Shown here: one piece after another, positions 1 to 7,480 of the stretch
Layout of the letters: every line of letters starts with the position of its first letter
Numbering within the stretch: the stretch's first letter is position 1
Assembly (NCBI GenBank): GCA_963842355.1
Contig: CAWJGC010000004.1
Coordinates: 1,612,001 to 1,676,000 of the forward strand
Reading direction: 5' to 3'
DNA length: 64,000 bases
Origin: JASHPR01 sp963842355
GTDB taxonomy: Bacteria; Actinomycetota; Actinomycetes; Streptosporangiales; Streptosporangiaceae
Translations under genes and position numbers: made by a program
Notes under the pieces: generated by a model
What the model was told of the DNA's origin: nothing
Database searches by the model: none
Seen by the model: the letters and a program-made list of their open reading frames with translations, nothing else

Positions 1-1
1 G

Positions 2-286
2 GACATCGGGACCGTCGTGGCGCCCGACGCGCCGGTGAAGGTATACCTGACCGCCAGCGAGGCGGTCCGGGCCCGCAGGCGCACCGCCGACCTCGCTGGC
101 GACCCAGCGGTCACGGTGGCGGTGACCCGGGCCGAGCAGGCGCGGCGGGACTCCTCCGACGCTCGGCAGATGGCCAGGGCGGCCGACGCGGTCGAGATCG
201 ACACCACGGACCTGGGCCTGGACGAGGTCATCCGCGAGATCATCGTGCTCGCGGACGGCCGGAGGGCGGGAGTGTGGACCAGGTGA
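2..286 (+). CDS. cmk: Cytidylate kinase, C-terminal part (5' end outside window)
   Basis: Phosphorylates CMP/dCMP in the cytoplasm. The visible reading frame starts mid-gene with DIGTVVAPDA, matching the GRDIGTVV(F/A)PDA segment of Cmk, followed by KVYLTAS and a basic stretch (EAVRARRR), then the conserved end with R..DS.R. About 94 C-terminal residues are present. The stop overlaps the start of der by 13 nt, and cmk-der adjacency is the usual actinobacterial arrangement. Identity is strong from motif plus neighbour; only the N-terminal P-loop half is missing. Confidence 0.9.
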   Translation, partial: DIGTVVAPDAPVKVYLTASEAVRARRRTADLAGDPAVTVAVTRAEQARRDSSDARQMARAADAVEIDTTDLGLDEVIREIIVLADGRRAGVWTR

Positions 287-1719
287 GCGCGGTCGGGCCC
301 GGTTCGGCGGATGTCCGCGGGGAGCCCCCGGACGCCGGGGCGCTCGACGGACTCGAGGAACCCGCGCCGGTCGTGGCCGTCGTCGGCAGGCCGAACGTCG
401 GCAAGTCGACCCTGGTGAACCGGATCCTCGGCAGCAGGCAGGCGGTCGTCGCGGACACGCCGGGGGTGACCAGGGACCGGGTCGCCTACGATGCCACCTG
501 GCGCGGCCGCGCCTTTACGCTGCTGGATACCGGCGGGTGGGAGCCGTCCGTGGAGGGCTCGGAGTCCCTGGCGGCCCGGGTGGCCGCCCAGGCACGCGTC
601 GCAGTGGACGCGGCCGACGCCGTCCTGTTCGTCGTGGACGCCGTGGTGGGCGTCACCGACGCCGACGCGGCCGTCGCCGCGGTGCTGCGCCGCTCGCGCA
701 AGCCGGTCGTTCTGGCCGCCAACAAGGTCGACGACGCCCCGGGAGAGCCCGCCGCCGCCTCGCTCTGGACGCTGGGGCTCGGCCAGCCGATTCCGGTCAG
801 CGCCTTGCACGGGCGGGGCAGCGGAGATCTCCTCGACGAGGTGCTGGCCGCGCTGCCGGCCGCGCCGGCCGAAGCGCTGCCCTCCGACGGCGGCCCGCGC
901 CGGGTGGCGCTGCTCGGACGCCCCAACGTCGGGAAGTCGAGCCTGCTGAACAAGCTGGCCGGCCAGGAGCGGGTACTGGTCGACGCGACGGCCGGTACCA
1001 CACGTGATCCGGTGGACGAGCTCATCGAACTCGGCGGGCGTGCGTGGCGCTTCATCGACACCGCGGGGATCAGGCGGCGGGTGCGGGAGTCCCAGGGGGC
1101 CGACTACTTCGCCGCGATGCGGAGCGAGCGGGCGCTCGAGCGCGCGGAGGTCGCGGTCGTGCTGGTGGACGCCAGCGAGCCGCTGGCCGAGCAGGACCTG
1201 CGGATCGTCTCGATGGTGATCGAGGCCGGGCGCGCGCTGGTCATCGCCTACAACAAGTGGGACCTGGTCGACGCCGACCGCAGGCACTTCCTGGAGCGCG
1301 AGATCGACCGGCAGCTGCACACCGCCCGCTGGGCGCCGCGGGTGAATGTATCCGCCGCGACCGGCTGGCACACCGACCGGCTGGTCCCGGCGCTCGAGCT
1401 GGCCCTGGCGGGCTGGGAGACACGAGTGCCGACGGGCCGCCTCAACGGGTGGCTGGCCGGGCTGGTCGCGGCGACCCCGCCGCCGGTGCGCGGCGGCAGG
1501 CAGCCGAAGATCCTCTTTGCCACCCAGACCGGGATCCGGCCGCCGCATTTCGTCCTGTTCACGACCGGCTTCCTGCAGGCCGGCTACCGCAGGTTCATCG
1601 AGCGCAGGCTCCGGGAGGAATTCGGCTTCGGCGGCAGTCCGGTGCATATCTCGATGCGGCTGCGGGAGAAGCGCGCCGGATCGCCGGGCCGCCAGGCGAG
1701 GTCACGCCGGAGCGGGTAG
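274..1719 (+). CDS. der: GTPase Der (EngA), ribosome biogenesis
   Basis: Double-GTPase protein needed for 50S subunit maturation. There are two G domains in tandem. The first has GRPNVGKST near residue 38, DTGGW as G3 and NKVD as G4. The second has GRPNVGKSS near residue 216, DTAGI, and NKWD. A C-terminal KH-like domain follows (KILFATQTG, then PPHFVLF). Length is 481 aa, normal for actinobacteria with their N-terminal extension. GTG at 274 is chosen because GGAGG lies 9 nt upstream; GTG at 283, which would make a GTGA overlap with cmk, is an alternative. A basic C-terminal tail follows the KH domain. Very confident. Confidence 0.97.
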   Translation: MDQVSAVGPGSADVRGEPPDAGALDGLEEPAPVVAVVGRPNVGKSTLVNRILGSRQAVVADTPGVTRDRVAYDATWRGRAFTLLDTGGWEPSVEGSESLAARVAAQARVAVDAADAVLFVVDAVVGVTDADAAVAAVLRRSRKPVVLAANKVDDAPGEPAAASLWTLGLGQPIPVSALHGRGSGDLLDEVLAALPAAPAEALPSDGGPRRVALLGRPNVGKSSLLNKLAGQERVLVDATAGTTRDPVDELIELGGRAWRFIDTAGIRRRVRESQGADYFAAMRSERALERAEVAVVLVDASEPLAEQDLRIVSMVIEAGRALVIAYNKWDLVDADRRHFLEREIDRQLHTARWAPRVNVSAATGWHTDRLVPALELALAGWETRVPTGRLNGWLAGLVAATPPPVRGGRQPKILFATQTGIRPPHFVLFTTGFLQAGYRRFIERRLREEFGFGGSPVHISMRLREKRAGSPGRQARSRRSG

Positions 1720-1739
1720 CCGCGGCGCCCGCGCCACCG

Positions 1740-2192
1740 TCAGCCCGCTCGGGCCAGCCAGAACCATACCGTGGTCCCGAGCTCGTCCCGGACGTAACCC
1801 CACTGGTCGGCCAGCGTCTGCACCAGGAAGAGCCCGTGCCCGCCCGAAACGCAGCCGTGGCCCTTGACCACCGGGGAGCTCAGCTCCGAGCCCTCGTCGG
1901 TCACCTCGATCCGCGTGCCGCCACCGATCTCGATGACCGTGATCGTGACGGTCCCGCCGGGGTGGCGCGAGTTGCTGTGCAGCACCGCATTCGTGACGGT
2001 CTCGGAGACGAGTAAGACCGCCGTGTCCGTGGCGCGGTTGGCTTCGCCGAGGGCCTTCTCCACAAAGGAGCGCGCCGCGCGGACGTGCTCGGGGCGTCCG
2101 GGGATCGTGAGGGCGCCGAGGACCGAGGCCCTCGCCATCATGGCCAGATTCCGGGTGACCTCGCTGGCCCGGGTGGCTAAAGGTGCCGCCAT
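1740..2192 (-). CDS. RsbW/SpoIIAB-like ATP-binding regulatory protein
   Basis: A small (150 aa) GHKL-fold ATP-binding protein of the anti-sigma-factor kinase type. The N box is seen as SETVTNAVLHS (Asn about residue 68), the G1 box as VTDEGS and the G2 box as GGHGLFLV. No other domain is present. It is divergent from the XRE regulator that begins at 2512. In Streptomyces, such ATPases sit beside WhiJ-like XRE proteins and BldB-like DUF397 proteins (abaA-type loci), and the same three gene types cluster here. Partners and targets cannot be read from the sequence. It converges on der with a 20-nt gap. Confidence 0.85.
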   Translation of the reverse strand: MAAPLATRASEVTRNLAMMARASVLGALTIPGRPEHVRAARSFVEKALGEANRATDTAVLLVSETVTNAVLHSNSRHPGGTVTITVIEIGGGTRIEVTDEGSELSSPVVKGHGCVSGGHGLFLVQTLADQWGYVRDELGTTVWFWLARAG

Positions 2193-2511
2193 CTTTCAGT
2201 CCGCTCCCTCCCCAGCGTGAGCCGGCTACGCGGAACGTCGTTGCTGGCCACGTCATCGCTGACCGTACCGGGCTCGCGGCCGGGGCGCCGGTGGGCGCGG
2301 CGCGGGCTCGGGACGCTAGAACTCATCATGGTATGGGAGTGCATGCCACGCAAGTGCGTGGTACAAGTCTGACAGACGAAATCTCAATTGGGATCCCATC
2401 TGGCCCAGTTTTCCGTTATCATGATCGAGAGCCCAGTAGCCGCACGGTGGGGCCCGCCGCTCCGGTCGGAGCCGGGAACCGCACAGCGTGCCCTCTAGGA
2501 GGGGAGGCCGA
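2193..2511. promoter_or_regulatory. Divergent promoter region with three small palindromes
   Basis: This 319-bp gap lies between the divergent ATPase and XRE genes and is less GC-rich than its surroundings. It holds CCACGC-aagt-GCGTGG (2346-2361), GTCTG-A-CAGAC (2367-2377) and TGGGATCCCA (2389-2398). A TATCAT box lies near 2417. The palindromes are the size of operator half-site pairs; autoregulation by the adjacent XRE protein is an inference. Confidence 0.4.
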
Positions 2512-3372
2512 ATGACCGCGTCAATCGGCCCGACGGTACGCCGACGTCGGCTAGGCACCGAGTTAAGGCGGTTGCGCGAGGCGCACTCGATCAAGCTGGA
2601 GGAAGTCGCCGACAAGCTGGGGCTCGCGGCCTCGACGCTGTCGCGGATCGAGACGGGCAAGGCGCCCACGAGGACCGCCTACCTGTCGGCCATGCTTGAC
2701 CTCTACGGCGTCGATGAGCCCGGGCAGCGTCAGGTGCTGATCGACATGGCCCGCGAGGGCCATCGCAAGGGCTGGTGGGCGGCCTGGGAGGACGTGCTGC
2801 CCACCGGGTTCGACGTCTACGTTGGCCTGGAAGCCGAGGCGGCGTCGCTGCGCGCGTACGAGTCGCTGGTGGTCCACGGCCTGCTGCAGACCGAGGCCTA
2901 CGCCCGCGTCGTGATGACGACGGTGCGCCGGAGGCAGACTCCGGACCAGATCGAGCGCCTGGTCGCGCTGCGAATGCAGCGCCAGGAGGTCATCCTCCGC
3001 GCCGACCCCATCCAGCTCTGGCTCATCCTCGATGAGGCAGTGATCCGCAGAACCATGGGCGCGCCGGAGCTCATGCGCGGGCAGCTTAACCACCTGGCCG
3101 ACGCCAGCCTGTGGCCGAACGTCACCCTGCAGGTGCTGCCGTTCTGCAGCGGGCCGCATCCATGCCTGAACGGGCCATTTGCGATAATTGAGTTTCCGGA
3201 GCGCTTTGATCCCGATGTCGTCTATACCGAAGGTGTCGGCGGACAGGCCTACCTCGAGCGCGAGAGAGACGTACGTGCCCGTGCCGAGGCGTTTGACCTG
3301 CTCCGCGCGGCTGCCTTGTCCCCAGCCGACTCCACCGACCTCATCGCCAAGCTGGCCGGGGAGATTGTCTGA
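2512..3372 (+). CDS. XRE-family regulator with DUF5753 (WhiJ/Scr1-like), copy 1
   Basis: Transcriptional regulator of 286 aa. An N-terminal helix-turn-helix spans about residues 14-70 (LRRLREA, then LAASTLSRIETGKA). The DUF5753 domain fills the rest, with signature segments GWWAAWEDVLP, GLEAEA..LRAYE, and VHGLLQTEAYAR. ATG 2512 is preferred over upstream in-frame starts because AGGAGGGGAGG ends 5-6 nt before it. The DUF397 gene follows after 17 nt, as in Streptomyces WhiJ-type pairs. In those systems the XRE protein represses differentiation genes and the DUF397 partner relieves it; that role here is inferred from family and context only. Confidence 0.9.
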   Translation: MTASIGPTVRRRRLGTELRRLREAHSIKLEEVADKLGLAASTLSRIETGKAPTRTAYLSAMLDLYGVDEPGQRQVLIDMAREGHRKGWWAAWEDVLPTGFDVYVGLEAEAASLRAYESLVVHGLLQTEAYARVVMTTVRRRQTPDQIERLVALRMQRQEVILRADPIQLWLILDEAVIRRTMGAPELMRGQLNHLADASLWPNVTLQVLPFCSGPHPCLNGPFAIIEFPERFDPDVVYTEGVGGQAYLERERDVRARAEAFDLLRAAALSPADSTDLIAKLAGEIV

Positions 3373-3389
3373 CACGAAAGGAAACCCGC

Positions 3390-3599
3390 ATGAAGCACGA
3401 TCTGAGTGAAGCCCGCTGGGTCAGGAGCCGCGCCTGTAGCACCGATGGCTGCGTGGAAGTAGCGCATCTGGCAGGCGGCAGCGTCGCGGTCCGTGATTCC
3501 AAGGACGAAAGCATGCCTGCGCATGTCTTCGACCGCGAGGAGTGGTCGGCGTTCATCACAGGCGTGAAGAACGGCGAGTTCGACCTGCCGGTCAGTTAG
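3390..3599 (+). CDS. DUF397 protein (BldB-like small partner), copy 1
   Basis: A 69-aa protein of the DUF397 family: ARWVRSRACS near the N terminus, CVEVAHL, VAVRDSK, then FDREEWSAFITGVKNGEF. The start ATG has AAAGGAAA upstream. It is cotranscribed with the XRE-DUF5753 gene 17 nt before it. DUF397 proteins such as BldB work alongside their cognate XRE protein; no enzymatic residues are seen. The gene ends about 100 bp from the convergent second DUF397 gene. Confidence 0.9.
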   Translation: MKHDLSEARWVRSRACSTDGCVEVAHLAGGSVAVRDSKDESMPAHVFDREEWSAFITGVKNGEFDLPVS

Positions 3600-3620
3600 A
3601 CCGCCAGAACTACGCTGGCG

Positions 3621-3677
3621 GCCTCCCGCGGCCGGGGGCCTCCCCGGCCCCGCCCGTGGCTGGGGAGCGCGGGAGGC
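3621..3677. terminator. Possible bidirectional terminator between convergent WhiJ-like pairs
   Basis: A perfect 9-bp inverted repeat, GCCTCCCGC (3621-3629) with GCGGGAGGC (3669-3677), encloses a further GC-rich inverted segment (GGGGGCCTCCCC). It lies between two convergent genes, where a shared terminator is expected. There is no U-tract, as is common for actinobacterial terminators. Confidence 0.5.
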
Positions 3678-3701
3678 GTCGGCCTGCTGTTCTCGGGGTC
3701 C

Positions 3702-3944
3702 TCAGGGTGAGCCGGGGCGGCCGAACTCGCCGTCGTTGGCGCCGCCGAGGAACGCGTCCCACTCCGACCTCGTGAAGATCAGGGCCGGGCCCTGCGGGTG
3801 CCGGGAGTTGCGCATAGCGATCTCGCCGTCGGGGAGGAATGCGACCTCGACGCAGTTGCCGCCGGTGGGGCCGCTGTGGCGGCTCCTGATCCACGTCGCG
3901 TCGACCAGGGCGCTCGCGGCCATGCCGTTGTGAATGCCGCTCAT
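3702..3944 (-). CDS. DUF397 protein, copy 2
   Basis: An 80-aa DUF397 protein: ATWIRSRHSG, NCVEVAFL, IAMRNSRHPQG, then FTRSEWDAFLGGANDGEF. ATG 3944 overlaps the stop of the upstream XRE gene as ATGA, so the two are translationally coupled. It is a diverged paralogue of the DUF397 gene ending at 3599. The aligned cores (VEVA, RDS/RNS, EWxAF) are clear but the N termini differ. Confidence 0.88.
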   Translation of the reverse strand: MSGIHNGMAASALVDATWIRSRHSGPTGGNCVEVAFLPDGEIAMRNSRHPQGPALIFTRSEWDAFLGGANDGEFGRPGSP

Positions 3945-4801
3945 GGGGATCGCTCCATATCCTCGAGCCGGGCACGAATGATCTCTTTGGATTCCTCGGG
4001 TGGTGCTGCGGTCGCGCTGAGCTTGTCCATGACCGTGGCGTACCGGTCGACGTCGACCGGCTTGTCGAGGTACATGGCGCTGGTCAGCTGCTCCACATAG
4101 ACCACGTTGGGCAGGTCCGGGACGGCGAAGCGCAAGATGCTGAAGCTGCCCGGCACCAGGTAGGCGCCAGCGGAGTCGGGTGCGACCTGCAGGGCGAAGC
4201 CCGGCTGATCGCATACATCGGACAAGTGGTCGAGCTGGGCGCGCATGATCTGGGTGCTACCGACCGGCCGGGCCAGCGCCACCTCGTCGACGATCGCCCA
4301 CAGCCGCAGGCCACCGGAGGCGAACCGGCGCTGCCGCTCCTTGCGCAGGAAGACGAGGCGTTCGGCCTCACCGGGGGGAAACTCGCCTAGCGCGAGGACA
4401 GCGGTCGCGTAATCCTCGGTCTGCAGCAGGCCCGGGATGAACTGCGAGTCGTAGCTACGGATCGACTCCGCTGATTCCTCCAGGCCGATGTAAGCCTGGA
4501 ACCAGCCCGGCAGCACATCCTGGTACTGATGCCACCAGCCGGGCTGATTCGCCTGACCGGCCAGGGTCAACAGCTCTTCCCGTTCCGCGGGGTCGGTGAT
4601 CCCGTACAGGCTGAGCAGGTCGATGATGTCGACCTCCCGGACCGAGGTCCGGCCCAGCTCGATGCGGCTGATCTTGGATTCGGAACCCCTGATCGCCCGC
4701 GCGGCCTCCTGCGCGGTCACCCCACGTGCCTCGCGCAGGCGGCGTAGCTGTGTGCCGAGGAGGATACGCAGAACTGTCGGCCCGCCAGCCCCCTCTACCA
4801 T
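3941..4801 (-). CDS. XRE-family regulator with DUF5753, copy 2
   Basis: A 286-aa protein with the same layout as the 2512 gene: HTH (GTQLRRLREARGVT, SESKISRIELGRT), then DUF5753 (GWWHQYQDVLP, GLEESAESIRSYD, PGLLQTEDYATAV). It is coupled to its DUF397 partner by an ATGA overlap. The two pairs point toward each other, so this is not a simple tandem duplication. The HTH recognition helices differ (ASTLSRI versus ESKISRI), which suggests different operators. A 26-bp palindrome upstream at 4980-5005 is a candidate operator. Confidence 0.9.
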   Translation of the reverse strand: MVEGAGGPTVLRILLGTQLRRLREARGVTAQEAARAIRGSESKISRIELGRTSVREVDIIDLLSLYGITDPAEREELLTLAGQANQPGWWHQYQDVLPGWFQAYIGLEESAESIRSYDSQFIPGLLQTEDYATAVLALGEFPPGEAERLVFLRKERQRRFASGGLRLWAIVDEVALARPVGSTQIMRAQLDHLSDVCDQPGFALQVAPDSAGAYLVPGSFSILRFAVPDLPNVVYVEQLTSAMYLDKPVDVDRYATVMDKLSATAAPPEESKEIIRARLEDMERSP

Positions 4802-5192
4802 GAGTCGCGCTCCCTCCTGGTCAGATCTCAGGGCTCGCGCCCCGAGGTCTCGCTGCGGACCCCGCTCACGCTGCGTACCAGGCCGCGGACGGCACGCCTG
4901 TGAGTCGGGCTAGCTGCGCATTGCAGATAGATTCCGGGACAATTGCGTCATGGATGTGTTCTGTTTGCGGCGCTTACCACATGATATCGCATATGCGATT
5001 TCATGCTACCCCTAAGTCTGCTGCTAGCCGACCTCACCCGGATGGCGGCCAGATCCGCGGCCTGGCCTGCCCGGGGACGCTGTCTCGAGTGACGACTGTG
5101 ACAGGCGTCGACTCTACGCGCGGTTTCGCCGACGCGCTGGCCTATCGCTACGATCAAGAGGCTGGCGGTGACGCGGACCCGGAAGGCGAGCG
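4802..5192. promoter_or_regulatory. Divergent intergenic region with a 26-bp palindrome
   Basis: This 391-bp gap lies between the second XRE gene and the aldo/keto reductase. It contains CATGA-T-ATCGCATATGCGAT-T-TCATG (4980-5005), symmetric apart from one T/T pair, in an AT-rich patch that stands out from the local composition. No ORF with convincing features was seen in the gap. Confidence 0.5.
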
Positions 5193-6152
5193 ATGCGCTA
5201 CAGGTCACTGGGTACGTCGGGGCTCGTCGTCTCGGTGGTCGGCCTCGGCGGCAACAACTTCGGCCGCAGGCTGGACGTCGACGCGACCCGCGCCGTGGTG
5301 GACGCGGCCATCGAAGCCGGGATCACGCTGCTCGATACGGCGGACACCTACGGCAGCGCCGGGCGGTCGGAGGAGATCCTCGGTCAGGTGCTGGCCGGAC
5401 GTCGCGACCAGGTAGTGCTGGCCACCAAGTTCGGGCACCGCAACGTCGACATGGGCTACGGGCCCGCGGCGGGAGCCAAGGGCGGACGGGCTTACATCCT
5501 GCGCGCCGTCGAGCACTCGCTGCGCCGGCTGCGTACCGACCACATCGACCTCTACCAGATCCACACGCCCGACCCGGCCACGCCGGTCGAGGAGACCCTC
5601 GCCGCCTTGGACGGCCTGGTGGCCCGGGGCATGGTGCGCTACTTCGGCCATTCCAACTTCTCCGGCTGGCAGCTGGCCGAGGCGGCCGGAGCGGCGCGAC
5701 TGCTCGGCACCGCGGGGTTCGTCTCGGCGCAGAACCACTGGTCCCTGCTGGAGCGCGGGGCCGAGGCCGAGGTGGTGCCGGCCGCCCGGCACTACGGCCT
5801 GGGCGTGCTGCCGTACTTCCCGCTGGCGAACGGCCTGCTCACCGGCAAGGTGCGGCGCGGCGTACCGCCGCCGGAGGGCAGCAGGCTGGCCGGGCGGCCC
5901 GATTACATCACCGAGCACAAGCTCGACCGGGTGGAAGCGCTGATCGACTGGGCGCGGCAGCGCGGCGTCACCGTGCTCGACGTGGCCGTCGGCGGCCTGG
6001 CCGCCCAGCCGGGCTGCTCGTCGGTGATCGCCGGAGCGACCTCGCCGGAGCAGGTCAAGGCCAATGCCGCGGCCGGGAGCTGGGTACCGTCGGCTGACGA
6101 GCTCGCGGACCTGGACCGGATCGTGCCCGGCCCGGCGCAGCCGGGCAGCTAA
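5193..6152 (+). CDS. Aldo/keto reductase
   Basis: NADPH-dependent oxidoreductase of 319 aa with a TIM-barrel fold. The catalytic tetrad is visible as D48 (LLDTADTYG), Y53, K79 (ATKFG) and H124 (YQIHTPD). The cofactor-binding C-terminal part is seen as VIAGATSPEQVKANA. Catalytic residues and length are normal. Substrate is unknown; the family reduces aldehydes and ketones. It is monocistronic, with GGAAGGCGAGCG just before the ATG. The upstream region is shared with the divergent XRE gene. Confidence 0.92.
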   Translation: MRYRSLGTSGLVVSVVGLGGNNFGRRLDVDATRAVVDAAIEAGITLLDTADTYGSAGRSEEILGQVLAGRRDQVVLATKFGHRNVDMGYGPAAGAKGGRAYILRAVEHSLRRLRTDHIDLYQIHTPDPATPVEETLAALDGLVARGMVRYFGHSNFSGWQLAEAAGAARLLGTAGFVSAQNHWSLLERGAEAEVVPAARHYGLGVLPYFPLANGLLTGKVRRGVPPPEGSRLAGRPDYITEHKLDRVEALIDWARQRGVTVLDVAVGGLAAQPGCSSVIAGATSPEQVKANAAAGSWVPSADELADLDRIVPGPAQPGS

Positions 6153-6178
6153 CCGCCGCGATACCCCGTCGTCCGTTT

Positions 6179-6273
6179 CGTTCCCTTCGTCCCTGCCCAT
6201 CGCGCGCCGTCCGTCCCCGTCGTCCCTTCGTTCCCTTCGTTCCCTTCGTCCCCTGCCCATCGCGCGCCGTCCG
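6179..6273. repeat. Two 35-36 bp direct repeats in a pyrimidine-rich tract
   Basis: The segment running from CGTTCCCTTCGTCCC through TGCCCATCGCGCGCCGTCCG occurs at 6179-6213 and again at 6238-6273, differing by one C. Extra CGTTCCCTT units lie between the copies. The tract lies between the convergent aldo/keto reductase and protease genes and has no coding signature. Confidence 0.8.
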
Positions 6274-6308
6274 GCCCCCTTTCATCCGCCATTCCTCTGC
6301 TTTTCGGT

Positions 6309-6356
6309 ATGAATGTGAGTTCGGTGTACACCCATGTACAGCATCTCCACATTCAT
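6309..6356 (-). ncRNA. 48-nt two-stem element, copy A (novel candidate RNA or DNA element)
   Basis: On the minus strand: outer stem ATGAATGTG with CACATTCAT (9 bp), a symmetric 7x7 internal loop (GAGATGC / CCGAACT), inner stem TGTACA with TGTACA (6 bp) and loop TGGG. A second copy with compensatory changes lies at 62228-62275. Here it sits 27 nt downstream of the minus-strand protease stop codon. There is no U-tract, so it is not a textbook terminator. Confidence 0.6.
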
Positions 6357-6383
6357 CGCGGGCTTCACCGGCGCGCAAGCGGG

Positions 6384-7202
6384 CTAGCCTCCGGAGATCG
6401 CGATCTGGTAGAGGGCCAGGATGCCGGAGAAGAACCTGGGCGAGTACGAGACGTCCGGGGTGTCCCCGCCCTGCTCGAAGCCGCCGATCACGCCGATCAC
6501 CCAGCCCTCCCCGGTGCTGGCGTCGACGTTGGCGAGGAACGGCCCGCCACTCGTGCCGTTGGTGAAGTTGTCGCAGTCGAACACCATCTCGCGCGGGCCG
6601 AAACCCGCCGCCGGCGCCGCGCATCTGATCGGCTCGTTCGTCTGATCCGGGTACCCGATCACCTGCACGGGCTGCGCCGGCTGGCCGATCATCAGGGTCT
6701 CGGCGCCGGTGCGGCTCTGGATGCGGGCGCCGTTGCGCCCCGTGACGAGAAAGGCGACGTCGTCGTCGGGGTTCTGGTTCCGCGACCACGCGGCGTCGAC
6801 ATATTCCGCCGTGACCGCCCACCGGCCGTCGGGGAACTTGCCGTCGTGATAGCCGGGCGCGAAGACGATGCTGCCCACCGGGGTAAGGGACTTGCCCTGC
6901 AGGCAGTGGGCCGCGGTGATGAGCAGGTTCCCTGCGGGGCTGCTGACCACGCTCGCGGTGCAGAAATGCGAGCCCAGCCGGCCGTCGGTGCTGGTGAACA
7001 GCGCCCCGACCGGCGCCGTGCCGGGGAAAGAGACCGGGATGCCCCGCCGGGCGGCGGGCTGGCCCGCGGCCTGGGCGGCCGGGGACACGATGTACGCGCC
7101 GACCGCCGTCGCGATCACGCTCGCCAGCCAGATCGCCCGGTGCATGGCCAAGACCACGGCCAGGCGCACCGCAGCGCCGGGACGCGTGATGCCTCGGCGC
7201 AT
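6384..7202 (-). CDS. Secreted trypsin-like serine protease
   Basis: A 272-aa protein with a basic N terminus and a hydrophobic stretch (about residues 14-40) ending AAQAA, consistent with secretion. The catalytic triad is visible: H99 in TAAHC, D148 in DDDVAFL, and S218 in GTSGGPF. Four cysteines (81, 100, 194, 210) could form the two usual chymotrypsin-fold disulphides. GFG..MVFDC precedes the serine segment as in V8/trypsin-like actinobacterial proteases. It is transcribed alone; the structured element at 6309-6356 lies just after its stop. Target protein unknown. Confidence 0.9.
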   Translation of the reverse strand: MRRGITRPGAAVRLAVVLAMHRAIWLASVIATAVGAYIVSPAAQAAGQPAARRGIPVSFPGTAPVGALFTSTDGRLGSHFCTASVVSSPAGNLLITAAHCLQGKSLTPVGSIVFAPGYHDGKFPDGRWAVTAEYVDAAWSRNQNPDDDVAFLVTGRNGARIQSRTGAETLMIGQPAQPVQVIGYPDQTNEPIRCAAPAAGFGPREMVFDCDNFTNGTSGGPFLANVDASTGEGWVIGVIGGFEQGGDTPDVSYSPRFFSGILALYQIAISGG

Positions 7203-7480
7203 CCAGCCCCTCCTCGCAGGTCGGTCACCCGCGCTGCCGCGCGCGAGGCGTGTCTTTTGCCATCTCTTTAGCTGATTCTGCCCACCTCGGGCCTAGAGGA
7301 CCAGTGCCCTTGGCTGGGAGGTTGCTGGGACATTACCGAGGGCCGACATGCCGGCCGGAAGGGCACGGCCGCGGTCGGGCTCATCGGGCTCGCGCTGAGT
7401 AAGGTTTTGGCCACCTTTAGTTGCAGGCTGGGTGGAGTTGAGCCATCATGAGGCGAACGGCTTGCCCAGCGGGCTGAGAA

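Noticed and set aside
6309..6356. Small ORFs beginning at the ATG of each structured element (MNVEML.. and MNVKML..)
   Set aside because: No SD, and the ORFs differ in length (24 and 11 codons), while the base pairing is conserved.
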